Below are positions 55,474 through 64,000 of a stretch of DNA of 64,000 nucleotides, piece by piece. The notes under the pieces are model-generated. The model was not told where the DNA came from, did not search any database, and saw nothing but the letters and a program-made list of their open reading frames with translations. Where the stretch lies: the NCBI RefSeq assembly GCF_000023025.1, contig NC_012997.1, forward strand, positions 4,213,125 through 4,277,124, written 5' to 3'. The DNA is from Teredinibacter turnerae T7901 (GTDB lineage: Bacteria; Pseudomonadota; Gammaproteobacteria; Pseudomonadales; Cellvibrionaceae). Within the stretch, counting starts at the first letter, position 1, and each line of letters starts with the position of its first letter. The translations under genes were made by a program, and so were the position numbers.

Positions 55474-58441
55474 AGCGATGCTCCTCTAAATTATTTTTTA
55501 CCCACATCAAAAATTCATCGACGGGCATGGGTTTGGCGAACAAATAGCCTTGGAACAGTTTACATCCCATAGCTTTGAGTTTATCAAACTGTTCCTTACT
55601 CTCCACGCCTTCTGCGACAACTTTCAGTCGCATATGCTTACCAATCGACAACATTGATCGCACCAGGGGTTCCGCTTGCGCGTCGCCCAAACCTTCTACG
55701 AAGGTTCGGTCAATTTTAAACCCGTCCAGGGGAAGATCTTTCAGATACGCCAGCGACGAATAGCCGGTGCCAAAATCGTCCAGCATCACAGAAATACCCG
55801 CGTTGCGCAGTTGATTGAGCTTAACCCGCGTGGTGCCCATATCACCCAAAATTGCCGTTTCGGTAACTTCGATGGAAAGCTGTTCCACGCGGATATTATT
55901 AAGCCGAATACCGGCCAGCGTTTTTTCAATAAAATCCGCGCGGCCGAATTGCCATGCAGAGATGTTAATCGCGATATCACCGAATGGTTCAATTTTCATG
56001 TCCTGCCATCGCACCAGATCTCCGGCGATGGCTTCCATAATCCACTCGCCTATAAGGTGGATCAGCCCGGTCTCTTCCGCTACCGGGATAAATACCGACG
56101 GCGAGATAAAACCATGCTCTGGGTGGCTCCAACGCACCAACCCTTCTGCCCCCACCACTCTGCCGCTGGCATCGACCTTTGGTTGGTAGAAAATTCCAAA
56201 CTGGTTTTGTTCAAGCGCAATACGCAAACCCTTTTCCACTTGCATGCGCTCTTCAATACTTTTTTGCATACGGGGATCGTACACCGCATAGCAGTTGCGC
56301 CCGGCTTGTTTCGCTTTGAACAAGGCGGAATCGCCGCGTCGCATAATATCCAGAATCGTATTGCCGTGTTTCGGAATCATAATGACCCCCACGCTGGTGC
56401 CGATGGAAATCGTACGCTCACCCAGCATGATCGGCTTGGATAACAAGTTAATGACTTTGTTCGCCTGCACATCAATGGAAAGCGCGCTGATGTCGCTGCT
56501 TTGCGAGGTTTGCACCAGTACAAACTCGTCGCCACCGGCGCGCGCCACAAAACAGGAATCGGCAAAATGGTCGCGCAACCGCAACCCGACCAGTCGCAAT
56601 ACCTCGTCACCAACATCGTGACCAAGCGCTTCATTAATAGTTTTAAAGTGATCGAGATCCAGAAAAAAGGCCGTTGCACCCCAGTCGTTAGCCGCACAGT
56701 CGCGCACAACTTTGGCGAGGTGCTCATGCAGAGACGCGCGATTGGGCAGGCGAGTGACATAGTCTTCGTACGCCATACGACGCACGCGGGATTCCGCGTC
56801 CAAACGCTGCATCTCTGCGGCGATGCGGTCGGCGATCAACGCCAGAATCGGTTGAATATCGGTGCGGCTCTCCATGGAGCGATCATTTAAAATCGCCATA
56901 CAGCCGATCACCTGAGCCAGGTCATCGTAGAGAGGAATCCCCATAAAGGATTCCAACTCATACGTCTGGATAAACGCATCCGCCGGGTAGCGCGCACTCA
57001 AACCACCGTTGATCTTGGCGGTGTATCCCTGAAACACCTCCTCCAGCAAGCCGGTGTGCGCTGCCAGGCTAAAATCCTCCATGGGTTTGCCACCGAGGTT
57101 TGCCGCAAGTGTTTCGAAGCTTCCGCCATCGTCATCCGGATTGTACTGAGCGAGAAACACGCACTTTGCGTGAAACATCTGCTGTACCTGAGCACAAATC
57201 AACTCAAAGAAATCCCCGTTTCCGGCCGCGCCTGCGGCCAGCGTTTTAAGCGTGTTTTCCACCGACTGTTCGCGCGTGATATCTTCCGCAATTAAGGTCA
57301 CACTGTCGCGTCGCCCCAGGCGGCCCACTACCGGAAAAATTTTAAAACGGACCCAGCGATTGTGGTCGCACTCGCGGAAGCTTTCCGCACCCACCTCCAG
57401 TACCCGCTCCAGCATTTCTCCACGGTTGATGACACTCGCAACCAGTTCCACCAACCGCAGCTCCCGCCAGGGAGCAAGGGTGAACAGGTTGTCGCCCAAT
57501 TGCAGCGTGTGCCCCCAAAGCTGACCTGCGGTGCGGTTCTGTTGCAACAGCTTGCCATTGGTATCAACCAGCTGGATGCTGTGCGGTGAAAGTGCGACCA
57601 CTTGAGACAATCGCTGTTGGTTCACCTTTAATACTTCGCTCGCGCTGCGCTCCAGGTTGAGCTGTTTCTTCGACGTCCCCAATTCAGCCAGCAAACTGCG
57701 AATTTCAACCATCATGCTGGTGGTGACCAGCAGCACCAAAACTAAAAATCCGAACCCGATGATTTTGAACGAATCAGCGAGGCCGAAATCGACCACTACC
57801 CCGTAAGCAACTGAGCCAAACTGGATCACCACGTAGCTGTTAAAAAAGAGTGCGCGCGAGTCGTGGTTGTGCCAAAGCGCCCAGCCACGCTGAACACAAA
57901 ATAAAAAGAACACCACGCCTACCATGTAGAGGCTGAATCCCTGCCACCCCATACTGCCCTGGATGCGGTGCAAGCTCTCGCCCCACGGCGTCACAAACGT
58001 CTCGAAATGAACGGACCCGACAAAACGTATCGACGCGGATGACAAATGGTCGAGCACCAGAAAAGCCACCCCCACGACAGCACCAAGCGAAAGCGCTTTG
58101 CGATGATGGCCAAACCCCGTATACAAGGATACAAAACCCACACCTAACGGAATCACGAAGGCGAGGCTCGCCGTTTGCCAGTGCAGGGCTGCAACCGCAG
58201 AAGAAAAGCTGTTCGCCGCCAGATACGCCGCGGTGGCAAACTGAAAACTGGCGATAGCACCACAAAGAAGGGCGAAGTAGCTGAACAGGCGCGGAGAGAA
58301 CCCGACTCTCGCGAGTAAAAACGCCATCAAGCCGGCGAAGGCGATAAAACCTCCGGAAATGTAAAAAAGCGGATCGGCTATTTGCATGAATAATCGCTGA
58401 AATGAAAAACTGGGTGTAAGCGCGAACGCGAACTTGCTCAC
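55466..58441 (-). CDS. Membrane GGDEF-EAL c-di-GMP signalling protein with PAS and GAF domains
   Basis: A protein of up to 991 aa. N-terminal hydrophobic segments (about seven, residues 20-250) resemble a 7TM sensor. A PAS domain (about 275-395) and a GAF domain (about 410-560) follow. Then come GGDEF (about 575-730, active-site ARAGGDEF intact) and EAL (about 745-985). The EAL signature reads AEGLVRW, so Ala is replaced by Gly while the metal-binding Glu is kept; DDFGTGYSSL and the QGYLFAKP end are normal. It could be bifunctional or a phosphodiesterase regulated by a GGDEF domain. Start is uncertain: GTG 58441 or ATG 58387 (MQIADPLFY), neither with a good ribosome site. Confidence 0.92.
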   Translation of the reverse strand: MSKFAFALTPSFSFQRLFMQIADPLFYISGGFIAFAGLMAFLLARVGFSPRLFSYFALLCGAIASFQFATAAYLAANSFSSAVAALHWQTASLAFVIPLGVGFVSLYTGFGHHRKALSLGAVVGVAFLVLDHLSSASIRFVGSVHFETFVTPWGESLHRIQGSMGWQGFSLYMVGVVFFLFCVQRGWALWHNHDSRALFFNSYVVIQFGSVAYGVVVDFGLADSFKIIGFGFLVLVLLVTTSMMVEIRSLLAELGTSKKQLNLERSASEVLKVNQQRLSQVVALSPHSIQLVDTNGKLLQQNRTAGQLWGHTLQLGDNLFTLAPWRELRLVELVASVINRGEMLERVLEVGAESFRECDHNRWVRFKIFPVVGRLGRRDSVTLIAEDITREQSVENTLKTLAAGAAGNGDFFELICAQVQQMFHAKCVFLAQYNPDDDGGSFETLAANLGGKPMEDFSLAAHTGLLEEVFQGYTAKINGGLSARYPADAFIQTYELESFMGIPLYDDLAQVIGCMAILNDRSMESRTDIQPILALIADRIAAEMQRLDAESRVRRMAYEDYVTRLPNRASLHEHLAKVVRDCAANDWGATAFFLDLDHFKTINEALGHDVGDEVLRLVGLRLRDHFADSCFVARAGGDEFVLVQTSQSSDISALSIDVQANKVINLLSKPIMLGERTISIGTSVGVIMIPKHGNTILDIMRRGDSALFKAKQAGRNCYAVYDPRMQKSIEERMQVEKGLRIALEQNQFGIFYQPKVDASGRVVGAEGLVRWSHPEHGFISPSVFIPVAEETGLIHLIGEWIMEAIAGDLVRWQDMKIEPFGDIAINISAWQFGRADFIEKTLAGIRLNNIRVEQLSIEVTETAILGDMGTTRVKLNQLRNAGISVMLDDFGTGYSSLAYLKDLPLDGFKIDRTFVEGLGDAQAEPLVRSMLSIGKHMRLKVVAEGVESKEQFDKLKAMGCKLFQGYLFAKPMPVDEFLMWVKNNLEEHRYE

Positions 58442-58482
58442 AGTTTAACATTTTGCCCTATTTGTTGAATAAGGCGACAGCG

Positions 58483-59238
58483 TCAGGCGTAAAATTTCTC
58501 CAGCGTCCGGACGACCAACTCCGGTTTATCCGCATGTAGCCAGTGGCCGGTGTTGGCGATAATTCGAACTTGCGCGCCGGGAAAACGGCTTAAGATTGGC
58601 GTTTTGGCTGCCAGTTGTATGTAGTCTGAGTTGGCGCCTTTCAAAAACAGCGTCGGCCCCTGGTACACCCCCTCGCGATTGGCCACCAACATTGCCGGGT
58701 AACATTCCTGCAACACAGGTAGATTCATACGCCAGCGATAACCGGCACCCTCTTTCACCAGATTCTTCAACAGAAAACTGCGCACTGGAGCCTCGGGCAC
58801 ATACTGTGCGAGCACCTTATCGGCTTCACCACGATTCGTGAGCGCGTCGATATTCAGCGCGTTGAGCCCGGCAAACACGTCGGTATGGTGCGACCCATAC
58901 TGCACTGGCGCGATATCGGCTACAGCCAAATGAGAAACAGTTTGCGGTTGTGACAGAGCTAGTTCCATAGCCACCTTGCCGCCGAGCGAGTGACCGAACA
59001 GGCGAACCTGCGACAATGCCTGCTGCTCCAGCCACTCGGCCACAGCTTGCGCCATCTGCGCCAGATTGGTTTGATCGGTATGCCCGCTGCGCCCGTGGTT
59101 GGGGAGGTCAACAGAATACACCGTGTAATTAGGTGCAAGCAGGCGGGCGATCATGCCCAGATTTTCCAGAGACCCGAACAACCCGTGCAACAAAACCAGA
59201 GGCGGGCCTTCACCCGCCTGCTTGAAGTAAAGCGACAT
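58483..59238 (-). CDS. Alpha/beta hydrolase, YbfF-like esterase
   Basis: A 251-aa alpha/beta hydrolase. Nucleophile elbow GHSLGG (Ser, about residue 89), oxyanion region LLHGLFGSLENLG, and the catalytic His in IANTGHWLHADKP. The pattern LHGLFGSLENLGMIARLL is typical of the YbfF acyl-CoA/ester hydrolase group. Cytosolic, no signal. Its start codon shares a base with the stop of the DUF1820 gene (TAATG), so the pair is co-translated. Confidence 0.9.
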   Translation of the reverse strand: MSLYFKQAGEGPPLVLLHGLFGSLENLGMIARLLAPNYTVYSVDLPNHGRSGHTDQTNLAQMAQAVAEWLEQQALSQVRLFGHSLGGKVAMELALSQPQTVSHLAVADIAPVQYGSHHTDVFAGLNALNIDALTNRGEADKVLAQYVPEAPVRSFLLKNLVKEGAGYRWRMNLPVLQECYPAMLVANREGVYQGPTLFLKGANSDYIQLAAKTPILSRFPGAQVRIIANTGHWLHADKPELVVRTLEKFYA

Positions 59239-59549
59239 TAATCGTTCGGGGTGGGGGAAGGAAACGGAAATGGCCGGACGTTATCGGAACCCTTAACATC
59301 AACCACCTTGCCGGGGCCTTCTTTCTCAACTTCATCGATACGCACGATATTGTGCATGGGGATGTACGACCGTTTAACTCCGGCAAACTCATTTTTGAGT
59401 TTTTCTTCGCCGGGATCGACGACCAGCTTGGCGCGTTCGCCAAACACGAATTCTTCAACTTCGATAAAACCGTACATCTCGCTTTGAAAAATTGCGCGGG
59501 CGTATACTTCGTACAGTTGGTTGCGGTTGTAAAAAACGACTTTATACAC
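59238..59549 (-). CDS. DUF1820 family protein
   Basis: A 103-aa cytosolic protein matching DUF1820: MYKVVFYNRNQLYEVYARAI start, EVEEFVFGERAKLVVDPGEEKL and the RSYIPMHNIVRIDEV core. A Pro-rich tail ends it. Function unknown. It is divergent from miaB, with 153 bp between, and overlaps the following hydrolase gene. Confidence 0.88.
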   Translation of the reverse strand: MYKVVFYNRNQLYEVYARAIFQSEMYGFIEVEEFVFGERAKLVVDPGEEKLKNEFAGVKRSYIPMHNIVRIDEVEKEGPGKVVDVKGSDNVRPFPFPSPTPND

Positions 59550-59644
59550 GTGAATGGTACTGTCCTGGGCGCTAGCGCCTCGATTGATCGGAAACGTTGC
59601 GGGAATATGGCATCACCGGAGATTTTTTCAAGCCCCGAAATCAG

Positions 59645-59673
59645 TAGAGATGGCAAAAACCTATCGCTATAAT
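59645..59673 (+). promoter_or_regulatory. Candidate sigma-70 promoter for miaB
   Basis: TAGAGA (59645-59650) and a consensus TATAAT (59668-59673) with 17-bp spacing. The start codon lies 29 bp after the -10, so the leader would be short. Confidence 0.5.
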
Positions 59674-59702
59674 GCGCGCTCACTTTTTGAGCTGCAAGCT
59701 GA

Positions 59703-61058
59703 ATGTCTGAAGAAATTACTACTAAAAAGCTGTTTATCCAAACCCACGGTTGCCAGATGAACGAGTACGACTCCGCGCGAATGCAGGATCTACTCGGCGC
59801 CTCTCACCAGATGGTGCCTACCGACAACCCCGACGAAGCGGATGTTCTGCTGGTAAATACCTGCTCGATCAGGGAAAAGGCCCAGGACAAACTGTTCCAC
59901 CAGTTAGGGCGCTGGAAACACCTGAAGGAGAAGAATCCGGAGCTGATTATTGGCGTAGGTGGCTGCGTGGCCAGCCAGGAAGGGGAAAACATCGCCAAGC
60001 GCGCGCCGTTTGTCGACCTCATCTTTGGCCCGCAAACCCTGCACCGGCTGCCGGAAATGATCGAAACCCCGCGCGAAAACGGCGCTGTGGTGGTGGACAT
60101 CAGCTTCCCCGAAATTGAAAAGTTCGACCGCCTGCCAGAGCCGGAAGCGGACGGCGCCACAGCGTTTGTTTCAGTGATGGAGGGCTGCTCCAAGTACTGC
60201 ACCTTCTGTGTGGTGCCCTACACCCGCGGTGAGGAGGTCAGCCGCCCCGCCCGCGACGTACTCAAAGAGTGCGCGCATTTGGCAGGCCAGGGCGTGCGCG
60301 AAATCAATCTGTTGGGCCAGAATGTAAACGCCTACCGCGGTGACGGCCCGGATGGCGTTGTCGATCTCGCCGAATTGATCACCCTGGTCGCCAAAATCGA
60401 TGGAATTGACCGCATCCGCTTTACCACGTCACACCCGGTAGAGTTCACGGACTCACTGATCGACGTTTATGCTGAAGTCCCCGAGCTCGTCAGCCACCTG
60501 CACCTACCGGTGCAGAGCGGTTCGGACCGTATCCTCATGGCGATGAAGCGCGGCCACACGGCACTTGAGTACAAATCCAAAATGCGTCGCATCCGTCAGG
60601 CGCGCCCGGATATCTGTTTCTCCTCCGATTTTATCGTGGGTTTCCCCGGCGAGACCGATGCGGACTTTGAAGCCACAATGAAACTGATTGCCGATATCGG
60701 CTTCGATATGTCCTTCAGCTTCATCTACAGCTCTCGCCCGGGTACGCCCGCCGCGGATATGAAAGACGACACTCCGCAGGAAGTGAAAAAGCAGCGCCTG
60801 GCACTGTTGCAGCAACGGATTAATCAGCAGTCGCAGGACATCAGCCGCAAAATGGTGGGCAACACCGAGCGGGTGCTGGTGACCGGTTATAGCAAGAAGG
60901 ACCCGGGGCAGCTTTCCGGCCGCACGGAAAACAACCGGGTGGTCAATTTCCGTTGCGACCAGGCGGAACTCATTGGCAAGTTTGCCGATGTGCTTATCGA
61001 GGAGGCGCTGCCAAATTCCCTGCGTGGAATTTTGTTGGGGTCTGAGCTGGATGATTGA
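59703..61058 (+). CDS. miaB: tRNA-2-methylthio-N6-dimethylallyladenosine synthase MiaB
   Basis: MiaB adds the 2-methylthio group to i6A37 in tRNAs that read UNN codons. The 451-aa radical-SAM methylthiotransferase has the N-terminal UPF0004 domain with cluster Cys residues ([29 protein letters not shown]). The radical SAM motif is [15 protein letters not shown] (C-x3-C-x2-C), and a C-terminal TRAM domain is present. All six cluster cysteines are present. It leads the miaB-phoH-ybeY-corC-lnt cluster. Confidence 0.97.
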   Translation: MSEEITTKKLFIQTHGCQMNEYDSARMQDLLGASHQMVPTDNPDEADVLLVNTCSIREKAQDKLFHQLGRWKHLKEKNPELIIGVGGCVASQEGENIAKRAPFVDLIFGPQTLHRLPEMIETPRENGAVVVDISFPEIEKFDRLPEPEADGATAFVSVMEGCSKYCTFCVVPYTRGEEVSRPARDVLKECAHLAGQGVREINLLGQNVNAYRGDGPDGVVDLAELITLVAKIDGIDRIRFTTSHPVEFTDSLIDVYAEVPELVSHLHLPVQSGSDRILMAMKRGHTALEYKSKMRRIRQARPDICFSSDFIVGFPGETDADFEATMKLIADIGFDMSFSFIYSSRPGTPAADMKDDTPQEVKKQRLALLQQRINQQSQDISRKMVGNTERVLVTGYSKKDPGQLSGRTENNRVVNFRCDQAELIGKFADVLIEEALPNSLRGILLGSELDD

Positions 61059-61067
61059 CCTCTTTTT

Positions 61068-61089
61068 GGAGTAGGCTATGCCCTACTCC
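61068..61089 (+). other. Hairpin between miaB and phoH
   Basis: GGAGTAGG (61068-61075) pairs with CCTACTCC (61082-61089) over a 6-nt loop. No T-run follows on this strand. It ends 23 bp before the phoH start, so it may influence processing or translation instead of ending transcription. Confidence 0.5.
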
Positions 61090-61112
61090 CGTAATTTGGC
61101 GTATTACTCAAC

Positions 61113-62096
61113 TTGACTGACACAAGCGACTTTACCAGCCTCACGCTGGAGCCCAGCGACTCTCGTCGCCTGGCTAACCTGAACGGCCAGTTTGATGGCC
61201 ACCTCAAACAAATCGAAAAGCGCCTGGGCGTACAAATACTCAGCCGTGGCAACGTCTACCGCATTCACGGCGAAGGTTATGCGTCCGCTGCCGCGGTGAT
61301 CGAACAGCTTTACGCGCTTACCGCCGAAGGGCGCGAACTCACACCCGACGAAGTACACCTGGCGATACAGGAATCCAACATGGACTCTCCCACCGCAACG
61401 GATGTTAAAGAAGCGTTCGACGCGATCAGCATCATCCGCACCAAAAAATGCACCGTCAAACCCCGTGGTGGCAACCAACAGGGCTATGTTGCTGCAGTGC
61501 GCACCAACGATATTAATTTCGGTATTGGCCCGGCGGGCACCGGCAAGACTTATCTGGCCGTGGCCTGCGCTGTGGAAGCCCTGCTCAAAGACGAAATCGA
61601 GCGCATTCTGCTGGTCCGGCCTGCAGTGGAAGCCGGTGAAAAACTCGGCTTCCTGCCGGGGGACCTGTCGCAGAAAGTCGACCCTTACCTGCGCCCCCTA
61701 TACGACGCTCTTTACGAGATGCTGGGCTTCGAAACGGTCGCCAAGTTTATTGAACGCAATGTGATTGAGGTCGCTCCTTTGGCGTACATGCGCGGCCGCA
61801 CCTTGAACAATTCGTTCGTTATTCTCGACGAAAGCCAAAATACCACACGCGAACAGATGAAAATGTTCCTGACCCGTATTGGTTTTGGCTCGACCGCCGT
61901 TATCACCGGCGACCCGTCGCAGATTGACCTGCCCCGGGGCCAGGCATCCGGCCTGAAACATGCGATTGGCATTCTGGACGGCGTAGAAGGCATCAGCTTT
62001 ACTTTTTTTACTGCTAAAGATGTTGTGCGCCACCCGATTGTGCAGCGTATCGTCGAGGCGTACGACCGAGCTGAAGGCAACGACAACCGCGACTAA
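61113..62096 (+). CDS. ybeZ: PhoH-like ATPase (YbeZ)
   Basis: A 327-aa PhoH/YbeZ P-loop ATPase, a partner of YbeY in ribosome quality control and rRNA maturation. It has an N-terminal PhoH-L domain (residues 8-110), Walker A GPAGTGKT (about 137-144), and Walker B-like FVILDESQNTT. Start is TTG at 61113, matching the E. coli N-terminus by pattern (SLTLEPSDSRRLANL), but no ribosome site is visible. Its TAA overlaps the ATG of ybeY (TAATG). Confidence 0.93.
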   Translation: MTDTSDFTSLTLEPSDSRRLANLNGQFDGHLKQIEKRLGVQILSRGNVYRIHGEGYASAAAVIEQLYALTAEGRELTPDEVHLAIQESNMDSPTATDVKEAFDAISIIRTKKCTVKPRGGNQQGYVAAVRTNDINFGIGPAGTGKTYLAVACAVEALLKDEIERILLVRPAVEAGEKLGFLPGDLSQKVDPYLRPLYDALYEMLGFETVAKFIERNVIEVAPLAYMRGRTLNNSFVILDESQNTTREQMKMFLTRIGFGSTAVITGDPSQIDLPRGQASGLKHAIGILDGVEGISFTFFTAKDVVRHPIVQRIVEAYDRAEGNDNRD

Positions 62097-62563
62097 TGCA
62101 CATTCAACTGGATTTCCAGAACGCCTCCACAGTGGAAACGAGCGCAATGCCCGATGAGCGTGACCTACTGTCGTGGCTTAACGCGGTTTTCGCCAGCCAG
62201 CCGGCAACCTTTACCGAACCCAATATTTGTGTGCGCATCGTGGACGAGGGCGAAAGCGAGGAACTCAACAGCACCTATCGGGGTAAACACTCACCCACCA
62301 ATGTGCTGTCGTTTCCCGCCGACTTGCCTCCAGGCGTCGACATCGAACTTTTAGGCGACCTGGTGATCTGCGCGCAGGTTGTTGCGCGCGAAGCTGAAGA
62401 ACAAGCGAAGGCACCCGCCGCGCACTGGGCACATATGGTTGTGCACGGCTGCTTGCATTTACTCGGTTACGACCATATTGAGGACGATGAGGCGGATGCC
62501 ATGGAAGCTCTGGAAACCAAAATTTTGCAGGCACTGGACTTTCCCCCGCCCTATGAACAATAA
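62096..62563 (+). CDS. ybeY: Endoribonuclease YbeY
   Basis: YbeY is a metal-dependent endoribonuclease for 16S rRNA 3' maturation and 70S quality control. The 155-aa product carries the HxxxHxxGxxH motif in VVHGCLHLLGYDH (about residues 116-128) and the conserved STYRGKHSPTNVLSFP segment. It overlaps the ATPase partner gene by one base and is followed by corC, an order shared with E. coli and Pseudomonas. Confidence 0.96.
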   Translation: MHIQLDFQNASTVETSAMPDERDLLSWLNAVFASQPATFTEPNICVRIVDEGESEELNSTYRGKHSPTNVLSFPADLPPGVDIELLGDLVICAQVVAREAEEQAKAPAAHWAHMVVHGCLHLLGYDHIEDDEADAMEALETKILQALDFPPPYEQ

Positions 62564-62621
62564 TTTTTACAGGTCGGGCGCGTGCTCACCGTTCTAATCC
62601 CTCTCGGAGAATTTAGTTAAC

Positions 62622-63479
62622 ATGTCGGAAGACCCCTCGTCGAGTAGCTCCTCAGGTAGCGAACAACGATCCCGATCCTGGCTCGAACGCATGTTCCCCA
62701 GCTTTACCAGTGAACCCAAATCCCGCGACGAACTCCTGGACATCATCAAAGGTGCCGCCGAAAACAAGGTGGTCGATCAGGAAGCACTGAACATTATCGA
62801 GGGCGCGCTGGACGTCGCGAATCTGCAAGTCCGCGAAATCATGATTCCCCGTTCGCAAATGGTGGTAATCAAGTCCAACGAAACCCCCGAAGAATTTCTC
62901 CCGAAAGTCATTGAAAGTGGCCACTCCCGCTTCCCTGTCATTGGTGAGTCCAGCGACGACGTACAGGGCATTTTACTCGCTAAAGATATGCTCCCGCTGA
63001 TTCTGCAGGGCCAGGAGGGTTTCGACTTTAAATCCGTACTGCGCCCAGCGAATATTATCCCCGAGAGCAAACGACTGAATGTGCTGCTTAAAGATTTTCG
63101 CGAGAAGCGCTATCACATGGCGCTGGTGATCGACGAATATGGCGGCATCTCCGGCCTGGTGACCATCGAGGATATTCTCGAGGAGATCGTGGGCGATATC
63201 GAAGATGAAACCGATGAAGACAACGAAGAGTTTATCCGTCAGGTTTCCGATTGCGATTACATCCTCAAGGCACTCACCCCCATCGAGGATTTTAATCTCT
63301 ACTTTAAAACCGGCTTCAGCGACGAAGAGTTCGATACCATTGGCGGCCTTATTACCCAGGCATTTGGTCACATGCCCAGCCGCAACGAGACGGTGACTCT
63401 CGGCGAGTTTACCTTTCGCGTACTCTTCTCCGACGGGCGCCAGATACATTTGGTGCGTGCCACCCGCCACACCGATTAA
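62622..63479 (+). CDS. corC: CorC-like CBS domain protein (YbeX)
   Basis: A 285-aa protein with two CBS domains (about residues 65-185; start MIPRSQMVVIK) and a C-terminal CorC_HlyC domain (about 200-280; IGGLITQAFGHMPSRNE). E. coli YbeX/CorC was linked to cobalt/magnesium efflux and more recently to ribosome metabolism with YbeY/YbeZ. There is no membrane segment. Ribosome site CGGAG is upstream of the ATG at 62622. lnt follows after 11 bp. Confidence 0.95.
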   Translation: MSEDPSSSSSSGSEQRSRSWLERMFPSFTSEPKSRDELLDIIKGAAENKVVDQEALNIIEGALDVANLQVREIMIPRSQMVVIKSNETPEEFLPKVIESGHSRFPVIGESSDDVQGILLAKDMLPLILQGQEGFDFKSVLRPANIIPESKRLNVLLKDFREKRYHMALVIDEYGGISGLVTIEDILEEIVGDIEDETDEDNEEFIRQVSDCDYILKALTPIEDFNLYFKTGFSDEEFDTIGGLITQAFGHMPSRNETVTLGEFTFRVLFSDGRQIHLVRATRHTD

Positions 63480-63490
63480 CCCGCCGCGCG

Positions 63491-64000
63491 ATGCTCTCAG
63501 CCCACCCTATTGCGGCCGCCAGACCCGCGCCTCCCCGCCGCTGGCCGGCTGATATTCTCGCGTTTGTCGCTGGCGCTCTACTAACGCTTAATTTCGCCCC
63601 GTTCGACCTGTGGATGGTCGGGCTTCTGGGTGTGGCAGTTTTTGCTCACCTGCTGCCAGGGCTGCCCAACAAGCGCGCGTGGTGGCGAAGTTTTGTATTT
63701 GGGCTCGGCATGTTTGGCGGCGGCGTAAGCTGGGTGTATGTCAGTATTCACGATTTCGGATTCACCGGCGCCTTTCTCGCGGCACTCATGACCGCGGTAT
63801 TTGTCGCATTCCTCGCACTGGTGTTTTCATTGCCGTTTCTCGCCTATCGGCGCTGGCAAACAATCACGCCTGTGGCCCTATTATTGGTGTTTCCAGCTAT
63901 TTGGGTGCTCGGGGAATGGTCGAGAAGCTGGTTTCTCACGGGCTTTCCCTGGCTCTATCTCGGCTATGGCCATATTGGCAGCCCCCTGGCAGGCTGGGCG
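63491..64000 (+). CDS. lnt: Apolipoprotein N-acyltransferase, N-terminal part (3' truncated by window)
   Basis: Lnt adds the third acyl chain to outer-membrane lipoproteins. The ATG at 63491 opens a frame that runs to the window end (170 codons) without a stop. It has several membrane helices (residues 22-45, 48-60, 68-88, 94-118, 124-140) and the conserved LNFAPFDLWMVGLLG, WVYVSIHDFGF and EWSRSWFLTGFPWLYLGY segments of the family. The catalytic nitrilase domain lies outside the window. It follows corC by 11 bp, as in E. coli and Pseudomonas. Confidence 0.93.
   Translation, partial: MLSAHPIAAARPAPPRRWPADILAFVAGALLTLNFAPFDLWMVGLLGVAVFAHLLPGLPNKRAWWRSFVFGLGMFGGGVSWVYVSIHDFGFTGAFLAALMTAVFVAFLALVFSLPFLAYRRWQTITPVALLLVFPAIWVLGEWSRSWFLTGFPWLYLGYGHIGSPLAGWA

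Overview
The window is chromosomal DNA of a free-living gammaproteobacterium. Gene order in two long blocks follows the Pseudomonas/Cellvibrio pattern: kdsD-kdsC-lptCAB-rpoN-ptsN-rapZ-ptsO and mreBCD-maf-rng-yhdP-nit with gatCAB, then moeB-prmC-prfA-hemA / TPR-lolB-prs-rplY-pth-ychF. The moderately high GC, the large TonB receptors and this synteny suggest a marine Cellvibrionaceae-like organism. That placement is inference from gene content only.

Layout. 1-8.7 kb (+): LPS inner-core sugar synthesis and LPS export (kdsD 3' end, kdsC, lptC, lptA, lptB), sigma-54 and nitrogen-PTS genes (rpoN, ptsN, rapZ, ptsO), then mgtE and darP. 8.9-19.3 kb (-): nitrilase-like amidohydrolase, a giant YhdP/AsmA-like protein, RNase G, Maf and MreDCB. 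19.4-23.8 kb (+): GatCAB amidotransferase, a PA4642-family protein and CysZ. 23.9-28 kb: rhlB (-) divergent from a TonB-dependent receptor (+). 28-32 kb (-): moeB, prmC, prfA, hemA. 32.1-38.8 kb (+): TPR lipoprotein, lolB, tRNA-Gln, prs, rplY, pth, ychF, tRNA-Met.

38.8-47 kb is an AT-richer accessory region directly downstream of tRNA-Met. It holds an unrecognised three-gene cassette: a 382-aa protein with a C-terminal glycine-zipper-like hydrophobic segment, followed by two tandem paralogues of about 290 aa that are roughly 79 percent identical. A chemoreceptor and two GNAT acetyltransferases flanking a tiny membrane ORF follow. 47.5-53.1 kb (-) holds a Fur-box-associated siderophore receptor with a PepSY membrane protein, a cupin/YoaK pair and a membrane-anchored NIT-like sensor protein. 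53.7-64 kb: a class I aminotransferase, a DUF3144 gene overlapping a large GGDEF-EAL protein, a YbfF-like hydrolase with DUF1820, then miaB-phoH-ybeY-corC-lnt (lnt is cut by the window end).

Main points of interest: (i) the 39.4-42.4 kb cassette, the best candidate for an undescribed system (effector plus duplicated partner is inference only); (ii) mreC appears to start at an AUC codon behind an ideal Shine-Dalgarno; (iii) three genes or gene pairs normally present are missing from their conserved slots: hpf (between rpoN and ptsN), tldD/pmbA (near nit and darP) and ispE (between lolB and prs); (iv) an oversized YhdP with a low-complexity insert and tail; (v) several short tandem-repeat arrays and intrinsic terminators placed so close to rplY and pth that they may act as attenuators.
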